A DNA stretch of 64,000 nucleotides from Geosiphon pyriformis (taxonomy: Eukaryota; Glomeromycota; Glomeromycetes; Archaeosporales; Geosiphonaceae). The translations under genes were made by a program, and so were the position numbers. This document shows, in pieces, positions 33,126 to 44,312 of this stretch. The DNA lies in NCBI GenBank assembly GCA_016748015.1, contig JAAOMT010000603.1:64021-128020 (forward strand), given 5' to 3'. Positions within the stretch are counted from its first letter, which is position 1, and each line of letters starts with the position of its first letter. The notes below the pieces were generated by a model that had not been told where the DNA came from, searched no databases, and was given only the letters and a program-made list of their open reading frames with translations.

Positions 33126-34098
33126 TGTTACCCGAGGTTTTTGGTCTTTTTTCTTGAATGTTGTTAATGTTGATTTGCTGTGAATTTACGTTTCCAGGAA
33201 GTAGTTGGACCTCCAGTAACTGAATTTATTTTCAAATTATCTCTTATAATTTGAACTGCTGGGCTTATAAGTAGAATGGCCAATTCCTTGCTAGTTACTT
33301 TATGTAGTTACATTGTAGTAAACATCAACTCTTTTCCAGGAATTGCTTGTCTGAAAGCTCATTAAAAATGTGTAGTTACTTTGCTGTAAAAGTCAACTTT
33401 TCTACAGGAATCTCGTCTGTAAGCTACCCTAATGATTATGATAAGAAAAGAAAGAAAAATAAAAGAAATATAAAATAAATAGGAATTTTATCAAGGAAAA
33501 CGTTTTCTATCCAGGCCTGGAGTCACTAACAGTTTATTGAAATTGGTAGCTAATCAATTTCAAAACGTTAGTTGTGTTGAGAGAATTTCAAATGTAATAA
33601 TTAAAAAATTTGGTTTTCGAATATTTAATTTTTTATTTGATATGTGTAAAAGGTGATTTGTTTTAATTAAGATATCTAAAGTAGGATACTATGGTAAAAT
33701 ACTATGAGAAGATACATTTTCTTGAAGAGAAAAACTTTTCTTTTATACAACTTGTTATAGTACTAGTCTTTGAACTTGCACTTTTCTTTTTGTTATAATT
33801 TGGGTAAACTAAAAATACATTTTGGCAAACTACAAGTTATTTTACTGAACTATTGATTATTTCGGCCAATTTTCATTAATTTCGGCGAATTTTGACTATG
33901 TTAAATGGTTCAGAGTATTGTGTAATTTGATCATCTTAATTTCTAGAGTACAAATCGGATTATTGATTGAGTAATGATATTTGATAATTTGATTAAATAA
34001 TAAATAATAATTGAAATAATAATAATATATGCTAATTAATAATAGGAATTATGAGAGTAATTTTGTGTTAATTAATAGCTAGAATTCTACTGGTAACA
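33126..34098 (-). repeat. RT3 5' LTR (973 bp)
   Basis: The segment begins TGTTACCCGAGG and ends TGGTAACA. It is highly similar to 14036-15008 over its whole length, with scattered transitions. The ends carry the 6-bp inverted motif TGTTAC/GTAACA. The same five 20-base U3 units appear near 33800-33895. Confidence 0.93.
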
Positions 34099-34700
34099 GT
34101 ACCAACAAATTTTACAGAATTAAGAGTATTCTTGGGATTCATTAGATATTATTGCCACTTTATTCAAAATTTTTTCAAATTGGCTTAACCACTTTACCAA
34201 CTCCAAGCCAAGAATGTGAAATACAAATAGACTGAAGCTCAGCAAGAAGCTTTTGAAATTTTAAGAAAAAAGCTTATTTAAGCACCAGTATTAATTTATT
34301 CAGACTATAGCAAACTATTTATTATTACCACTAATGCATTTGGTTAAACATTAGAAGCTGTACTATTTTAGAGAAGACTGGATAGATGAAAACATGTAAT
34401 AGCATATACCAGCCAAAGTTTAAGTTCAGCAGAAAAAAACTATAGAACATCAGCACTAAAACACTTAGCTATCTATTGAGCAGTCATAAAATAGAAAAAG
34501 TATTTAAGCCAAAAATTTGACATATACATAAATCACAAAAAATTGACATCAATTCAGAAGCAAAAATTTGGAGATAACTGCCATATCAGATAAAAAATAG
34601 AACTTTTATTATTCAAATATACTGTACATTATAAAAAGGGAAAAAAAATGGAAATGCTAACAGTTTGTTATGAATGAAACAAATCTAAGAACATTTTAGA
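34099..34700 (+). pseudogene. RT2 end of RT and RNase H, degraded
   Basis: Reading resumes with VPTNFTELRVFLGFIRYYCHF, then TEAQQEAFEILRKKLI, FIITTNAFG (first RNase H Asp changed to Asn), YRTSALKHLAIY and FDIYINHKKLTSI (second Asp also Asn). Many stops stand where RT5 and RT6 have Trp or Gln. It is predicted inactive. It aligns with RT5 at 49,250-49,780. Confidence 0.78.
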
Positions 34701-34714
34701 ACTAAAAATATAAT

Positions 34715-36102
34715 AAAAGATGAATACACAAAAATATCAACAACTTCAACACTATATTAATACTTAGCAGTTCAAAAAAAAATTATCTCAAAAGAAATAA
34801 AACAGCATAAAACAACAATTCAAATATTTTATCACTTACCAAAATATACTATATCGGAAAAACAGAAAGGATCTAGATTAATCATTCAGAATAATCACAG
34901 AACCAGAAAAAGAAACAATACTATACAACATGTATTCAAATCTGACAGCAGAATATTTTTATAAAGAAACAACCATGAAAAGAACCAGAAAAAGATATTA
35001 TTAGCTATTAATATATTTAAACATCATTTAATATGTTCAAAATTGTAATACTTATCAGAAAAAAAGAGGAACAAAACTCAGTAAACCACTAAGACCAATT
35101 AAAATAAGACAACCATTTAATAGAATCAGAATCAACTTAGTCAGATCATTAACAATAACCAGCAGAAACAATCATTATATAGTAATAGCCATGAACTATC
35201 TCACAAAATAGCCAAAAGTGAAAGCAATTCAAAAAGCAGATACAGAATTCATAACTGAATTCATTCACCAAAATCTGATTTGTTGACATAAATGTTCAAA
35301 AAAATTGCTATTAGATCAAGAAACTTATTTTATAAACAGAATATTAACAAAATTAAGCCAAAAATTTGAAATTAAAAGACTATTATTATTACTATATCAT
35401 CTACAAACAAACAATTTAGTAAAAAGATTCAACAGAACATTATGTAAAGCAATTGCCAAAATCAGTCAAAAAAACCAGAATGAATAGAATTTGTTTATAT
35501 CATTAATACTATTTGCTTATTGACAATAAAGCAAAATACCATACAAATAACACCATTTGAACTTGTTTATAATAGAACAGCAATATTATCAGTTGAGATA
35601 AAAGTCAATATGTATCCAACTGAACCAATAAATAAAGCCAATTTTCAAAAAATATTGCTAAGAAGAACATACAAACTAATGAAAACATTAGAAAACAAAA
35701 GACAAAAAACAGCAGATAACATTTAAAGATTACAAAAAAAAACAAAAAAAATAACATAATAACCAATTACCAGATAAACCAGTTGAATTCAGGATTGAAG
35801 ACAAAGTATTCTTATATTATACCAAAACAGAAAAACAATGGAGTGGAAAATTTGACCCCAAATAAGATAAACTATTTTACATAGAAAAAATTCTAAGAAA
35901 TAAAGCTTATAAATTAAGATAAGACAACAAAATCTTAGTTAAAGCAGCATATAAAAATTGACTAAAACCATATTACAATACAGCATCATTATTTACCAGT
36001 AATATTTCACAACTGAGAGTACAATAAATACTAGTCTGACTAGATAAAATTCCACAAGATTTGAAACCAATTATAGTTATTAATACAAACATGTTAAACT
36101 AA
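34715..36102 (+). pseudogene. RT2 integrase, heavily degraded
   Basis: Integrase traces in several frames: a weak zinc region near 34900-35060, the core near 35110-35300 (RPIKIRQPFNRIRINLVRS), LLLDQETYFINR at 35305, TNNLVKRFNRTLCKAIAKIS (Glu changed to Lys) and the C-terminal EDKVFLYYTKTEKQWSGKFD near 35800. Open pieces 35305-35487 and 35520-35726 match RT5 and RT6. Stops and indels are frequent. The protein ends with LKPIIVINTN just before ORF3. Confidence 0.75.
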
Positions 36103-36135
36103 CTAATCAGAACAATATATAAAGACACAATATAT

Positions 36136-36791
36136 ATGACAAAAGCAAAAATAAGATGAAAATCACTGACAACATCTACTTACTTGCAAAACAACTATTC
36201 TAATTAATTCAACAACAAAACATGAAAATCACAATCAACCAACAAACCATTTAGTACAAAGAAAATAAAAATAAAAAAAACCAATACAAAGGAAACAGAA
36301 AACCAGAAAACACTATAAACAAGATAATAGCAAAAGTAAAGTTGTTAGTGGAAATACCAGAAACAGTTACATTATATCAAAAATTGACAATAAAAACTTG
36401 GAATTAGTAGATACAACAATTTTCAAAAAACTTTTATTACTATTATTTGGGACAAAACTTAAATATTCAGAACTTATACACAGATAAAACAAAATAGTTA
36501 TTCAATACAACAATACTATAACAACTTAAACAATTTATGAGAAAGAACAATCTATCCACACAGACATAAACCATATATTGAATACACACAGGATTTTAAG
36601 ATTGACTAGCAATATTACTTAATTTAGTAATAGATACAATTAATATTAACCAATTAGAAAAAATAACCAATGTCCAATTTAAAGAATTACAAATCAAAAT
36701 AACCCAAGTAATTCTTAAAAAAGAAATACAAAAGTTAATCAAAGATAGAAAGTTAAAAAAAACAAGAGATTTTGACAGAGCTCAAAATTAA
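36136..36791 (+). pseudogene. RT2 ORF3, degraded
   Basis: Env-position ORF starting MTKAK, the same start context as RT5 (MTKDIRK) and RT6. It has helical, Lys/Gln-rich segments and ends DRAQN followed by TAA just before the PPT. Several stops and indels are present. It matches RT5 ORF3 in order, for example the block around TIKTWN and FITIIWDKT. Function unknown. Confidence 0.65.
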
Positions 36792-36804
36792 AAAGAGGGA
36801 ATAA
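36790..36804 (+). promoter_or_regulatory. RT2 polypurine tract
   Basis: AAAAAGAGGGAATAA lies directly upstream of the 3' LTR start TGTTAC. The same tract, slightly varied, precedes the RT5 and RT6 3' LTRs. Confidence 0.75.
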
Positions 36805-37570
36805 TGTTACTCATAGAATATAGGAATCATATATTAGTACATAAATTAACCAATCAGAATAAGATATAGTAAAAAGTGAAATTCCAGAAATTTTTTTTTT
36901 GAGGAATTGCAAGATTCCAAAATGTCTGGCTAAAAAATAGAAGAATTCAAAGAATTTTATACAATGAAATTTATGTATATATAGCAGTAGTATTAGAAGC
37001 AGAAAAAAGAATTCTTAAGTTTTTAGAACCACCAAGTTCTAACATTCTATATTAATAAAATACTTATTTCAATCATAATCTATTATCTACTATTAAAACT
37101 TCATGTTAATAGCAATTGATATTTAACTACACTAGACCAATAGCTCTTGATCATGACTATTGATGAAATACTAACTTTTCTTGTCTTGGCTCTTATCTTT
37201 ATCTTCTTTTCTTTTCATTTCTTTTGTTTATGTTGTTTATTATTGACTAATTAATTAAAAAGTAACATGCAGAGTTATCAACATTAAAGTAACTGGTAAA
37301 AGACCCAAAAATAAGAGTAAAACACTCAAGGATTAAGGATAGCTTACCAGAAGAATTATTAGCCATTATACTGAGAAAAAAATTTGATGGAATTGTGATT
37401 TTAAAAAGCTATAAATAAAACTACTATTGAAATTTTGTTTATTATACAAAGAGCTTAAACCAAAACCTTTAAATACTAAAACTTTTAGATAATACCAATT
37501 ATATTAGCTATTAAGCACCAAGTTATGGGTTTGTTATTTGATTTAAAACTTTAAATAATTATCTGTAACA
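36805..37570 (+). repeat. RT2 3' LTR (766 bp)
   Basis: The segment begins TGTTACTCATAGAATATAGG and ends ATCTGTAACA. Its sense-strand start matches the start of the RT5 and RT6 LTRs (TGTTACTCAT), and it contains CACCAAGTTATGGGTTTGTTATTT near its end, as they do. No matching 5' LTR is in the window. The next four bases are GTGT. Confidence 0.85.
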
Positions 37571-38105
37571 GTGTTTTCTTGTTGTTCATCAAATACTAGG
37601 ACTTATATAGTTGTATGCAAGAGATTTGTGCTAAAAAATTGATGTGCAGAGGCCATTGGAATTTTTAATAACAAAAAAAGGCCACCTCTGCTGTTGTTAA
37701 TTTTGTGAGGTATCTGGTAGAGTTATATTATTTTAGGGTCTGACTGGTAAGATCTAAGTTTAAAGTTGATATGAAAAAGGCTGGCTTTATTGAAAATAAT
37801 AGTATAATATCAGATTTGTCATATAGTTTGGCACCAATGCTATCAAATAGTGTGGTTAGAATGCTTAATATTATTGAGTTTTTTGCTGTTAGTTTTGGCC
37901 ATTATAGACTGTGCTTTTTTTTTGGTCTAAATAGTAATATAAGTGTATAGTGTTGCTTTATTTGGTCTAAGTGATTAGTCATATGTAGTAAGTACATAAG
38001 TTATGTTTAGTTTGGGCCACTTAGTTTGGTTCTATATATTAGATAGTGATTGGGCTTTACTTATTAAAATACTTTAATAAAAAAATAAAAAAAATAAAAA
38101 AAATA
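37571..38105 (+). pseudogene. LINE-1: C-terminus of ORF2 with 3' UTR and tail
   Basis: The 3' end of a non-LTR retrotransposon. In two frames it reads TYIVVCKRFVLKN-stop-CAEAIGIF, then LVRSKFKVDMKKAGFIENN, LAPMLSNSVVRMLNIIEFF and AVSFGHYRLCFF. From memory this resembles the extreme C-terminus of LINE ORF2 proteins in arbuscular mycorrhizal fungi. A TGA replaces Trp after VLKN, and a frame shift follows. A non-coding 3' region (about 37946-38077) and a tail of (TAAAAAAAA) repeats at about 38078-38105 follow. The 5' part was separated by RT2. Confidence 0.7.
37974..38056 (+). repeat. LINE 3'-UTR segment, inverted copy at 38911-38994
   Basis: About 83 bases around CATATGTAGTAAGTACATAA and CACTTAGTTTGGTTCT recur in inverted orientation at 38911-38994 with moderate divergence. 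It is the conserved 3' tail shared by LINE-1 and the ORF1-only element. Confidence 0.8.
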
Positions 38106-38880
38106 CCTTTTTTAAATAAAATAATAATAAACCAGTTTTCATTAACTTTAAAATATTATTTTTGTTTTTAGTTAAAAGTTTTTTTAAAATATTTATTAAA
38201 AATCAATAATTAGATTATTTTTTTTGTTGTTTTTCTTTTATTATTGTTTAAATAATTAAAAAAACCAAGTTAATTAAAAAACAATTTTTTTAAAATGTTA
38301 AAAAGTTTTTTTTTGGTGTTTTTGGTATTAATTTTAATGTTTTAAAGTCTGTTTTTTTTTTAAAAAATAAAACTTGGATTTTTTCTGTTTTTTTTAATTT
38401 TTTTGTTAGTTTATATTATTTGTATTAATTATAATACTTGATTTTATTATAATTATTAATTTTAAATGTAAAATAAATTATGTTTTTATATATAATTTTA
38501 TTTAATTAACTTATTAAATTACTTAATTTCCAAAATTAAGTTAATTAAATAGAAATTAAATATTTTTTTCTGTTTTTTAATGATATTGTTTTTAATAATA
38601 CTTAAAAAATAATTATTATTAAAAAATTTTTAAGTAAATAATTTTTATTTTAATATTTAATGTTTTATTAAGATTAAATTGCTTATTTTAAAATTGTTTT
38701 TTAAATTTTATTAATATAAAGTTGGTTTTTAAAAATAATATTAAGCTATTTTATATAAAGTTTATATTTTAAGTTTTTTTTGTTATTAAAATTTAGGTTT
38801 TTTATTTTTTATTTTTGTTATTTTAAAGATTAATAAATTTTTTATTATATTTGCTATAATTTTTGTTTTTGTTTTTATTA
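38106..38880. other. Very AT-rich spacer without genes
   Basis: About 775 bases of runs of T, A and TTAAT-type sequence between two facing LINE tails. I see no ORF, RNA gene or repeat unit beyond homopolymer runs. Confidence 0.7.
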
Positions 38881-38910
38881 TTATTTTTTTTTATTAAGAA
38901 TTTAATGAAT

Positions 38911-38994
38911 ATGGCCCAACTATTATTTAGAAATTAGGACCAAACTAAGTGATCTAAGACTAAATATGGTTTATGTACTTGCTACATATAATCA
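38911..38994 (-). repeat. Shared LINE 3' tail in ORF1-only element
   Basis: Inverted counterpart of 37974-38056. In minus sense it reads TATATGTAGCAAGTACATAA, CACTTAGTTTGGTCCT and AGTTGGGCCAT. Confidence 0.8.
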
Positions 38995-39029
38995 GCTACT
39001 CGAGCCAGTTTAGGCTATACTATGTTGAT

Positions 39030-41145
39030 GCATCAGAAAAAAACTTACCCAAAAAAGACATTTTTTGAACAATCTCAAATAATGTAGCACTATTATTAAC
39101 CAATTCAACCAATCATTTAGCTGTCTTAAAAGCATTAGTCTTTATAGCAGCAGATTCATGTTCCCAAAGAGACATTAAATTAGAAAACATATCATCATCA
39201 AAAGATGACAAACTTATATAAGGGCCAGACATATCAATATTCTCAAAATCATACTCAGTTTTTAGAGCAATCACTTCTCGCTCCAACTTACCAACAGTTT
39301 TGCTAAAAGTACTTATGTGAACCAAAATCTCATTGACTTTGAGGCCAAGAACAGAACTTGAAACCAGATCTCCATTAAAAATTTGTTTAAAAACTTTAAC
39401 CATAGAACCAATAGGCTTAACAATAAATTCAACCAAAACAGAAAGCTTGGCCAAATCAGATTCCAGAAATGCCAGCCAAAAAGACACCAAAGAATCTTCA
39501 ACAGCCACAGAAAAAGCAGAAGCCACCAAAAAAGAAAACTCAGAAAAAACAGGAAGAACAGATGCCTTTGCATAAGACAGAGAACCAACAAAATGTGGTT
39601 CAAACATCTTGGGAGCCTTAGAAGAGGGAGGTGGAGCAACCTTACAGTTCACAGCCAAGTGGTCTATCTCTTGACATCAAAAACAATGCCGACAACCAGA
39701 AGTTTCTTACCAGATATGACACTTTCTTAGTGTACCAGTTTTAATAACAGCAAGGTCCAAATCAGCTTGAGAGCCAAATGTAACCAAAGCAAAGTGAAAA
39801 TGACAACCAAAATCAGGAGATTGAGGAATAAAACAAGTCTGACTACCAACTTGAGAAACCATATTACTGATTTCAAAGGCAGTGCAGCCAGGAGAAAGGT
39901 TGACCAACTTGGTCTTAAACCTATCACAAGACACAATTGTTTTTTGTTGATTTACAAGAAGAAGAATCCAAACACTATCTTTGTCCACCAAAACTGACCA
40001 GTAATTGAGAACAGATATGACAGCAATTAAACTCTCAAAATGGACCACAACATATTGCCAAATGCCAGCAGACTTTAGCACAACATGAGTAATTACACTA
40101 AAAACACTGAGAACTGTCTTAATATTAGCAGCAGACACATCCAAAAGCACATCATGCAGTGTAACAGCAGCAAAAGGAGAGCCAAACTCAGAAACTACCA
40201 AGAACTTGGCAATTTTGAGGGTGGCCAAACGTACAGAGCTTGTAAGCTCAACCAAAAATGCAGCTTCCAAAAACACTTGAGAAGCAAACTCCATACAAAA
40301 CAGTTTCATATTGTTCTTTAATACTAACTTCACATCCAGAAAACCATGTACTGACTGAAAAACAGCCTTAACATAAGCCAATTTGATCTTAAAAGTAGCA
40401 TTAGGCACTAGAGTAGAGGCCACCCACCCAGCAAATTTTTGGTAACTAGTGATAGTTTCCCAAGCACCACCAGAAGTAGTACCAGAAACTAAAGGAAGAG
40501 ATGATTCAGTTTCCATTTGATCAGCCCAGTTTCCAAGAACAGGTAATCCAACAGGAGAAGATTGTTTTACTTCTAAAACCAGTAATGATCTACTAGAAGA
40601 CACCATATTTGGCAACACAACCAGTAGTTGATCTAGACCTATCTTAGACAATATGCCAGATAATACTATAGAGATCTTATCTAAGATCTCATTGGAAACC
40701 ACAAAGGGATTTGGTGTAACAATAGCAAAGACAAGTAACTGCTCCCACTTTTCTGAACTTTTGGTCTTTTTGACTATTTTTTTTGAAAAGAAGATGCTAG
40801 CAGCACCAGATATAGAAGCTATAAAAAAAAAGACCAGCTTGTTAACTAGTCTATTATTAAACACTTTTGGGCTTTTAATAGGGGTGGAGGCAACACTGGG
40901 ACTAACTTAATTGTGTCTTTTTGAGGGAACTTTGACTGGTGAGAAACCAGTTAAAGATGAGAAAGTTGCTTTAATGACCACTAAAGGCAGCTTATCATGA
41001 TTACTAAGTAAAAGGAAGGCTTCTAAAACGTTTTGCCTAGTTGCTTCTACAACAGAAAAAGCTCTTCTGGTTGAAATTTTATTAGATATTTCAAGACAAA
41101 TATCAGGTACAGCCTTTTTACTTTTTGCTCTGGTTATGGTTATAA
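39030..41145 (-). pseudogene. ORF1-type protein with two RRM-like repeats and zinc knuckle, broken
   Basis: A long frame from about 41145 to 39030. A Ser/Lys-rich N-terminus (KKAVPDICLEISNKISTRRA) leads to an open 385-codon part (39707-40864) with two RRM-like beta-alpha repeats (AVTLHDVLLDVSAANIKTVL; VNLSPGCTAFEISNMVSQVG). A CCHC knuckle CF-stop-CQEIDHLAVNC follows, and then a C-terminal region (open 39113-39658) ending in MSLWEHESAAIKTNAFKTAK. Stops: TAA near 40909, TAA near 39718 and TGA inside the knuckle. ORF1 proteins bind LINE RNA. It is related to, but clearly diverged from, the ORF1 at 42473-44304. Confidence 0.72.
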
Positions 41146-41160
41146 AATCAAAGAGACAAA

Positions 41161-42435
41161 GAGTAATTTGTATTTTTTATTATCTTGTATAATATTTTTC
41201 TTAAAACTATTATAAATAATATTAAAAATACTTTGCATATTTTTAATGAAATTTTTAAAATTAATTTAAAGCTTATTAATTAATAATAATATACTATTGT
41301 GTATTTAAAAAATTTAAACTTATTATTAATTTTTAAAAAAAATTATTATTTTTTATAATATATTTAAAATTAAATTGATTAATTATATTGTATTTAAAAT
41401 CAGTAATTAATTTTTTAAATTTATAATTATATCTGTTTTATTTTTTTATTTTTTTAAAGATTAAAATAGGTAATTATTATATTTGGTTTTTAAGCTAATT
41501 TAAATATTATTATTAATAAAATTAATATATTAAAAAAATTATATTTAATAAAAACTTTTAAATCTTAATATTGTTTTAAGTATTAAAATCTAAATTATTG
41601 GTTCTTAAATACAAATACTTTTATTTTTTATTTTAAAATTTTTGTTTAAATATATAACTTTAAAATTTTTAAGTTTTGTTTTGTTAATATTAAAATTTAT
41701 GTTAAAATTATTATTTTTTTGGTTTTTTTATTATTATTATAATTATTAATTTTGCAAATAATTTTAAATTAAAATTACTAATTAAGTTTATTATTAAATT
41801 TGTTGATATTATAATTTTTTAATTATAAAATTTATTAATAATTATGTTTTTGTAAATATTAAATTCAAAAAAAAAATTTTATTTAAGAAAATATTGGTAT
41901 TTTTCTAAAAATTATTAATAATTTAAGCAAAAAAATAATAAATTTTATAATAAAATTATATTTAATAAAAGTTTATATTTTTTTGTAAATAATAAAATTT
42001 TTGCAAAAATAATAGTGTTTTAGAAGTTCTAAATTTCTAATATTAAATTTAATATAATTAAAACTGTTATATAAATAGCTAATTTAATTTTTAATAATAA
42101 TAATAAATATATATTATGTTATTATAAAAAAAAAAAAAAAATTTAAAATCTTATGTTTTATATAATTTTATATAATATGTAATTTTAAATTTTTATTAAT
42201 TAATTAAAATATAGAAATATTAAAATCTTATGATTTTAAATAGTATATAAATTATTAATCAATTAAAATATAAAAATATAGTCTAATTTATGATACATAA
42301 ATTGAACTTTTAATATGTTGAATTTTTTGTATTTATTATATAACTATATTTAAATACATTATAAAATTTTTATTTTATTAAAAAACAAAAAAACTTCTTT
42401 CTCTTCTTTGTCAAAAAAAGTTTTTTCTGAAAAAA
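41161..42435. other. Very AT-rich spacer without genes
   Basis: About 1.27 kb of A/T runs between the 5' ends of two divergent LINE-type genes. A 17-base poly-A lies near 42126-42142. I see no ORF or RNA gene. It could include old 5' UTR or promoter sequence of either element, but nothing marks it. Confidence 0.65.
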
Positions 42436-44304
42436 GTTTTTTACAATTCAGTATGATAAATCCAAACCATTTTTGCTTGATTATAAAGCCACTATTGGCC
42501 TTAGCATTGCCATTCTGAATAAGTCTATTATGGAGTCTGGTTCTAATATTGAAGTCAAATCTGTAGAGTCCAAAAAAAAAAGGAGAAATAGTGCTTTAAA
42601 AGACAGTATTAGTAATAGAAAGATTGCTGCTATGGTGCCAAGTAGTCATTTTTGGGGATCTAAAACTGGTGATACTACCAAGTCAGATAGTATAAACATG
42701 GAGAAGGAATTTTTGGTTAAGAAGACTAGCTTTGATTATGGAGAAAATAGTGCTCTTGCTGATAGAGACTTGGAACAAACTCTTAAGAGTTTAAAAATTC
42801 AGACCAAAAGAGCACTGGGCAAATCATTGAGAAAAATTGACTTCTTGGGTGATAATAGTAATGACATTTTCTTAGACAAACCTGTGGTTCTCTCTCACTT
42901 TTTAAAGAACTTGGTCAATGTCTCTGTTAGAAAATCTTATGCTTTAGACATCAGTTTGGACAATGTTATTAGAAATTCTGCTCAAAAAAAGCTTATGGTA
43001 GTTAGAAAGTTATTTTTGGAAATTAATGGTTTTGGAGGGGTCTCTACCTCCTCAAAATTTGCTGGGATTATCAAAGCATTGTTTACTTCTGAATCAAGCT
43101 TGGCTTAAGCTTTCAAAAAGGCTGAGGATGTGAAGATTCTGATAAACACTGATCTCAAAAAATCAACTAGTCATTCAAATTGGGCTGTAATAGTAAAGAA
43201 AATTTCTGTTGGAACATTATCTGAAGCTGTGCATGCAGTATTTTCTGAGTTTAGATCTGTTGTGTCAATCAAGATGCAATTGGTGGGATAACAAAAAACT
43301 GTGGTAGAGTTTGTCCAATCAGATCAGGCTAATCTGGTTGCAGCAAAATAGTCTATTCTGATCAAAAAAGATGCAGTAAGAGTTGCTAAGACTAATATAG
43401 ATAGGGAATTATGGAATACAAAAGATTAGCATAGGGCATTGCTCTATATATTGCCAATGGGCACCAATGCTCATAACATCTGGGATTTCATTGGTTTTGT
43501 AGATGGGAAAACATGTGTCATTAACTGTTATCTAGTTATTATGCTTAGACCAGATATACAACTATCTGCTTTGAATCTGCTGAATTATTGGCCACTGTGC
43601 TGATGTCCATTCCAGTTTTGAAAAGTACCAATTTGCACTGGTTCTGTTTGGTTTCTACTAAGTGTGCCAAATATGGGAGCCTGGGTCATATGTCTTTGGA
43701 CTGTGTTATTGGTGAAAAATTTTCATCTGATGCTTCTAAGCTTAGAGCTTTCTTAGAGACAAATAAAAGTAGACTGGCCATCATATATGCCAAATGTTTG
43801 ACTTCTATTATTAAACCAGTGGCTTTTGGTAGTGTTTTATGAGCAAGTGTAGTTGGTGGGTTTTCTTTTTCCTTTCTTTTTGTCCATAATGGTTTGGTCG
43901 AATTTGGTTTATTTTTAAAGATAAAACCTATCATGTCTGCTGTAATTAATTTGGAGTTATGATTGGTTGGTATTGAAAGCAGTATTACTAGCCTCACAGA
44001 GCAAATTAGTGAGCTGGCTAAGAAGTTGAAGTCACTCATGCTGGCAGTTTCCCAGCTTAGTCCTGGATGTCAGCTGCTGGTGACCTCTTCATCACAGAAT
44101 TAGGTGAGCAATATAGTGATAAGAGAGAGTTTGAGTGAGGCCATTAGTAATGATACTGCTATGATTTTGAATCCATCTACTCTCCTTGAAGTGGCTAAAT
44201 TAGAGAAATTGTTGAAAGGACTTTCTGCTTCGGTTTTGAGTTTGTTAGCTCATATGGATAGCATAGTTTTGGCTGGTGGTGTGTTTCCCTTTACTCCACT
44301 TTAA
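42436..44304 (+). pseudogene. LINE-2 ORF1, RRM-like repeats and damaged zinc knuckle
   Basis: Nucleic-acid-binding ORF1 protein. The open N-terminal part (42473-43108) includes a Lys-rich patch, LVNVSVRKSYALDISLDNVI and KLMVVRKLFLEINGFGG. Two RRM-like repeats follow (WAVIVKKISVGTLSEAVHAVF; ALLYILPMGTNAHNIWDFIG) with stops near 43108, 43290, 43350 and 43428. A frame shift occurs near 43550, and then the knuckle CAKYGSLGHMSLDC, where the second Cys is Tyr. The C-terminus includes LEVAKLEKLLKGLSASVLSLLAHMD. No in-frame ATG near the 5' end is clear. ORF2 follows 8 bases after its stop. Confidence 0.78.
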
Positions 44305-44312
44305 TAATTAAT

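Larger units (their letters stand above)
14036..34098 (-). mobile_element. RT3: Ty3/gypsy element nested in RT2, itself carrying RT4
   Basis: The 20,063-bp insert is bounded by two 973-bp LTRs and a perfect GTAC target duplication (14032-14035, 34099-34102). Removing RT4 and one duplication leaves about 10.26 kb, similar to the other elements. The internal order on the minus strand is PBS, gag, protease, cysteine module, dUTPase, RT, RNase H, integrase, ORF3, PPT. It inserted into the RT domain of RT2. A 371-bp perfect tandem duplication breaks gag. RT4 sits within its ORF3. Confidence 0.93.
34099..37570 (+). mobile_element. RT2, right part (RT end to 3' LTR)
   Basis: Continuation of RT2 after RT3: end of RT, RNase H, integrase, ORF3, PPT and 3' LTR. 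The first four bases are the GTAC duplication. The coding strand is strongly A-rich and full of stops. It ends at 37570, where LINE ORF2 sequence begins, so RT2 had inserted into or next to a LINE. Confidence 0.85.
38880..41160 (-). mobile_element. ORF1-only LINE-like element
   Basis: Minus-strand unit containing one ORF1-type gene and then, with no endonuclease or RT, a 3' region homologous to that of LINE-1 (38911-38994), ending in TTAATAAAAAAAAATAAT near 38896-38880. It looks like a non-autonomous element that could borrow the LINE machinery through the shared tail. The 5' border near 41160 is where coding similarity gives way to AT-rich DNA. An internal deletion of ORF2 from a full LINE is the alternative. 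Confidence 0.6.

Noticed and set aside
39333-39730. Plus-strand ORFs of 80-115 codons inside the ORF1-only element
   Set aside because: They are shadows of the minus-strand ORF1, which has recognisable RRM-like repeats and a zinc knuckle; the plus frames show only Ser/Arg/Lys-rich artefacts.
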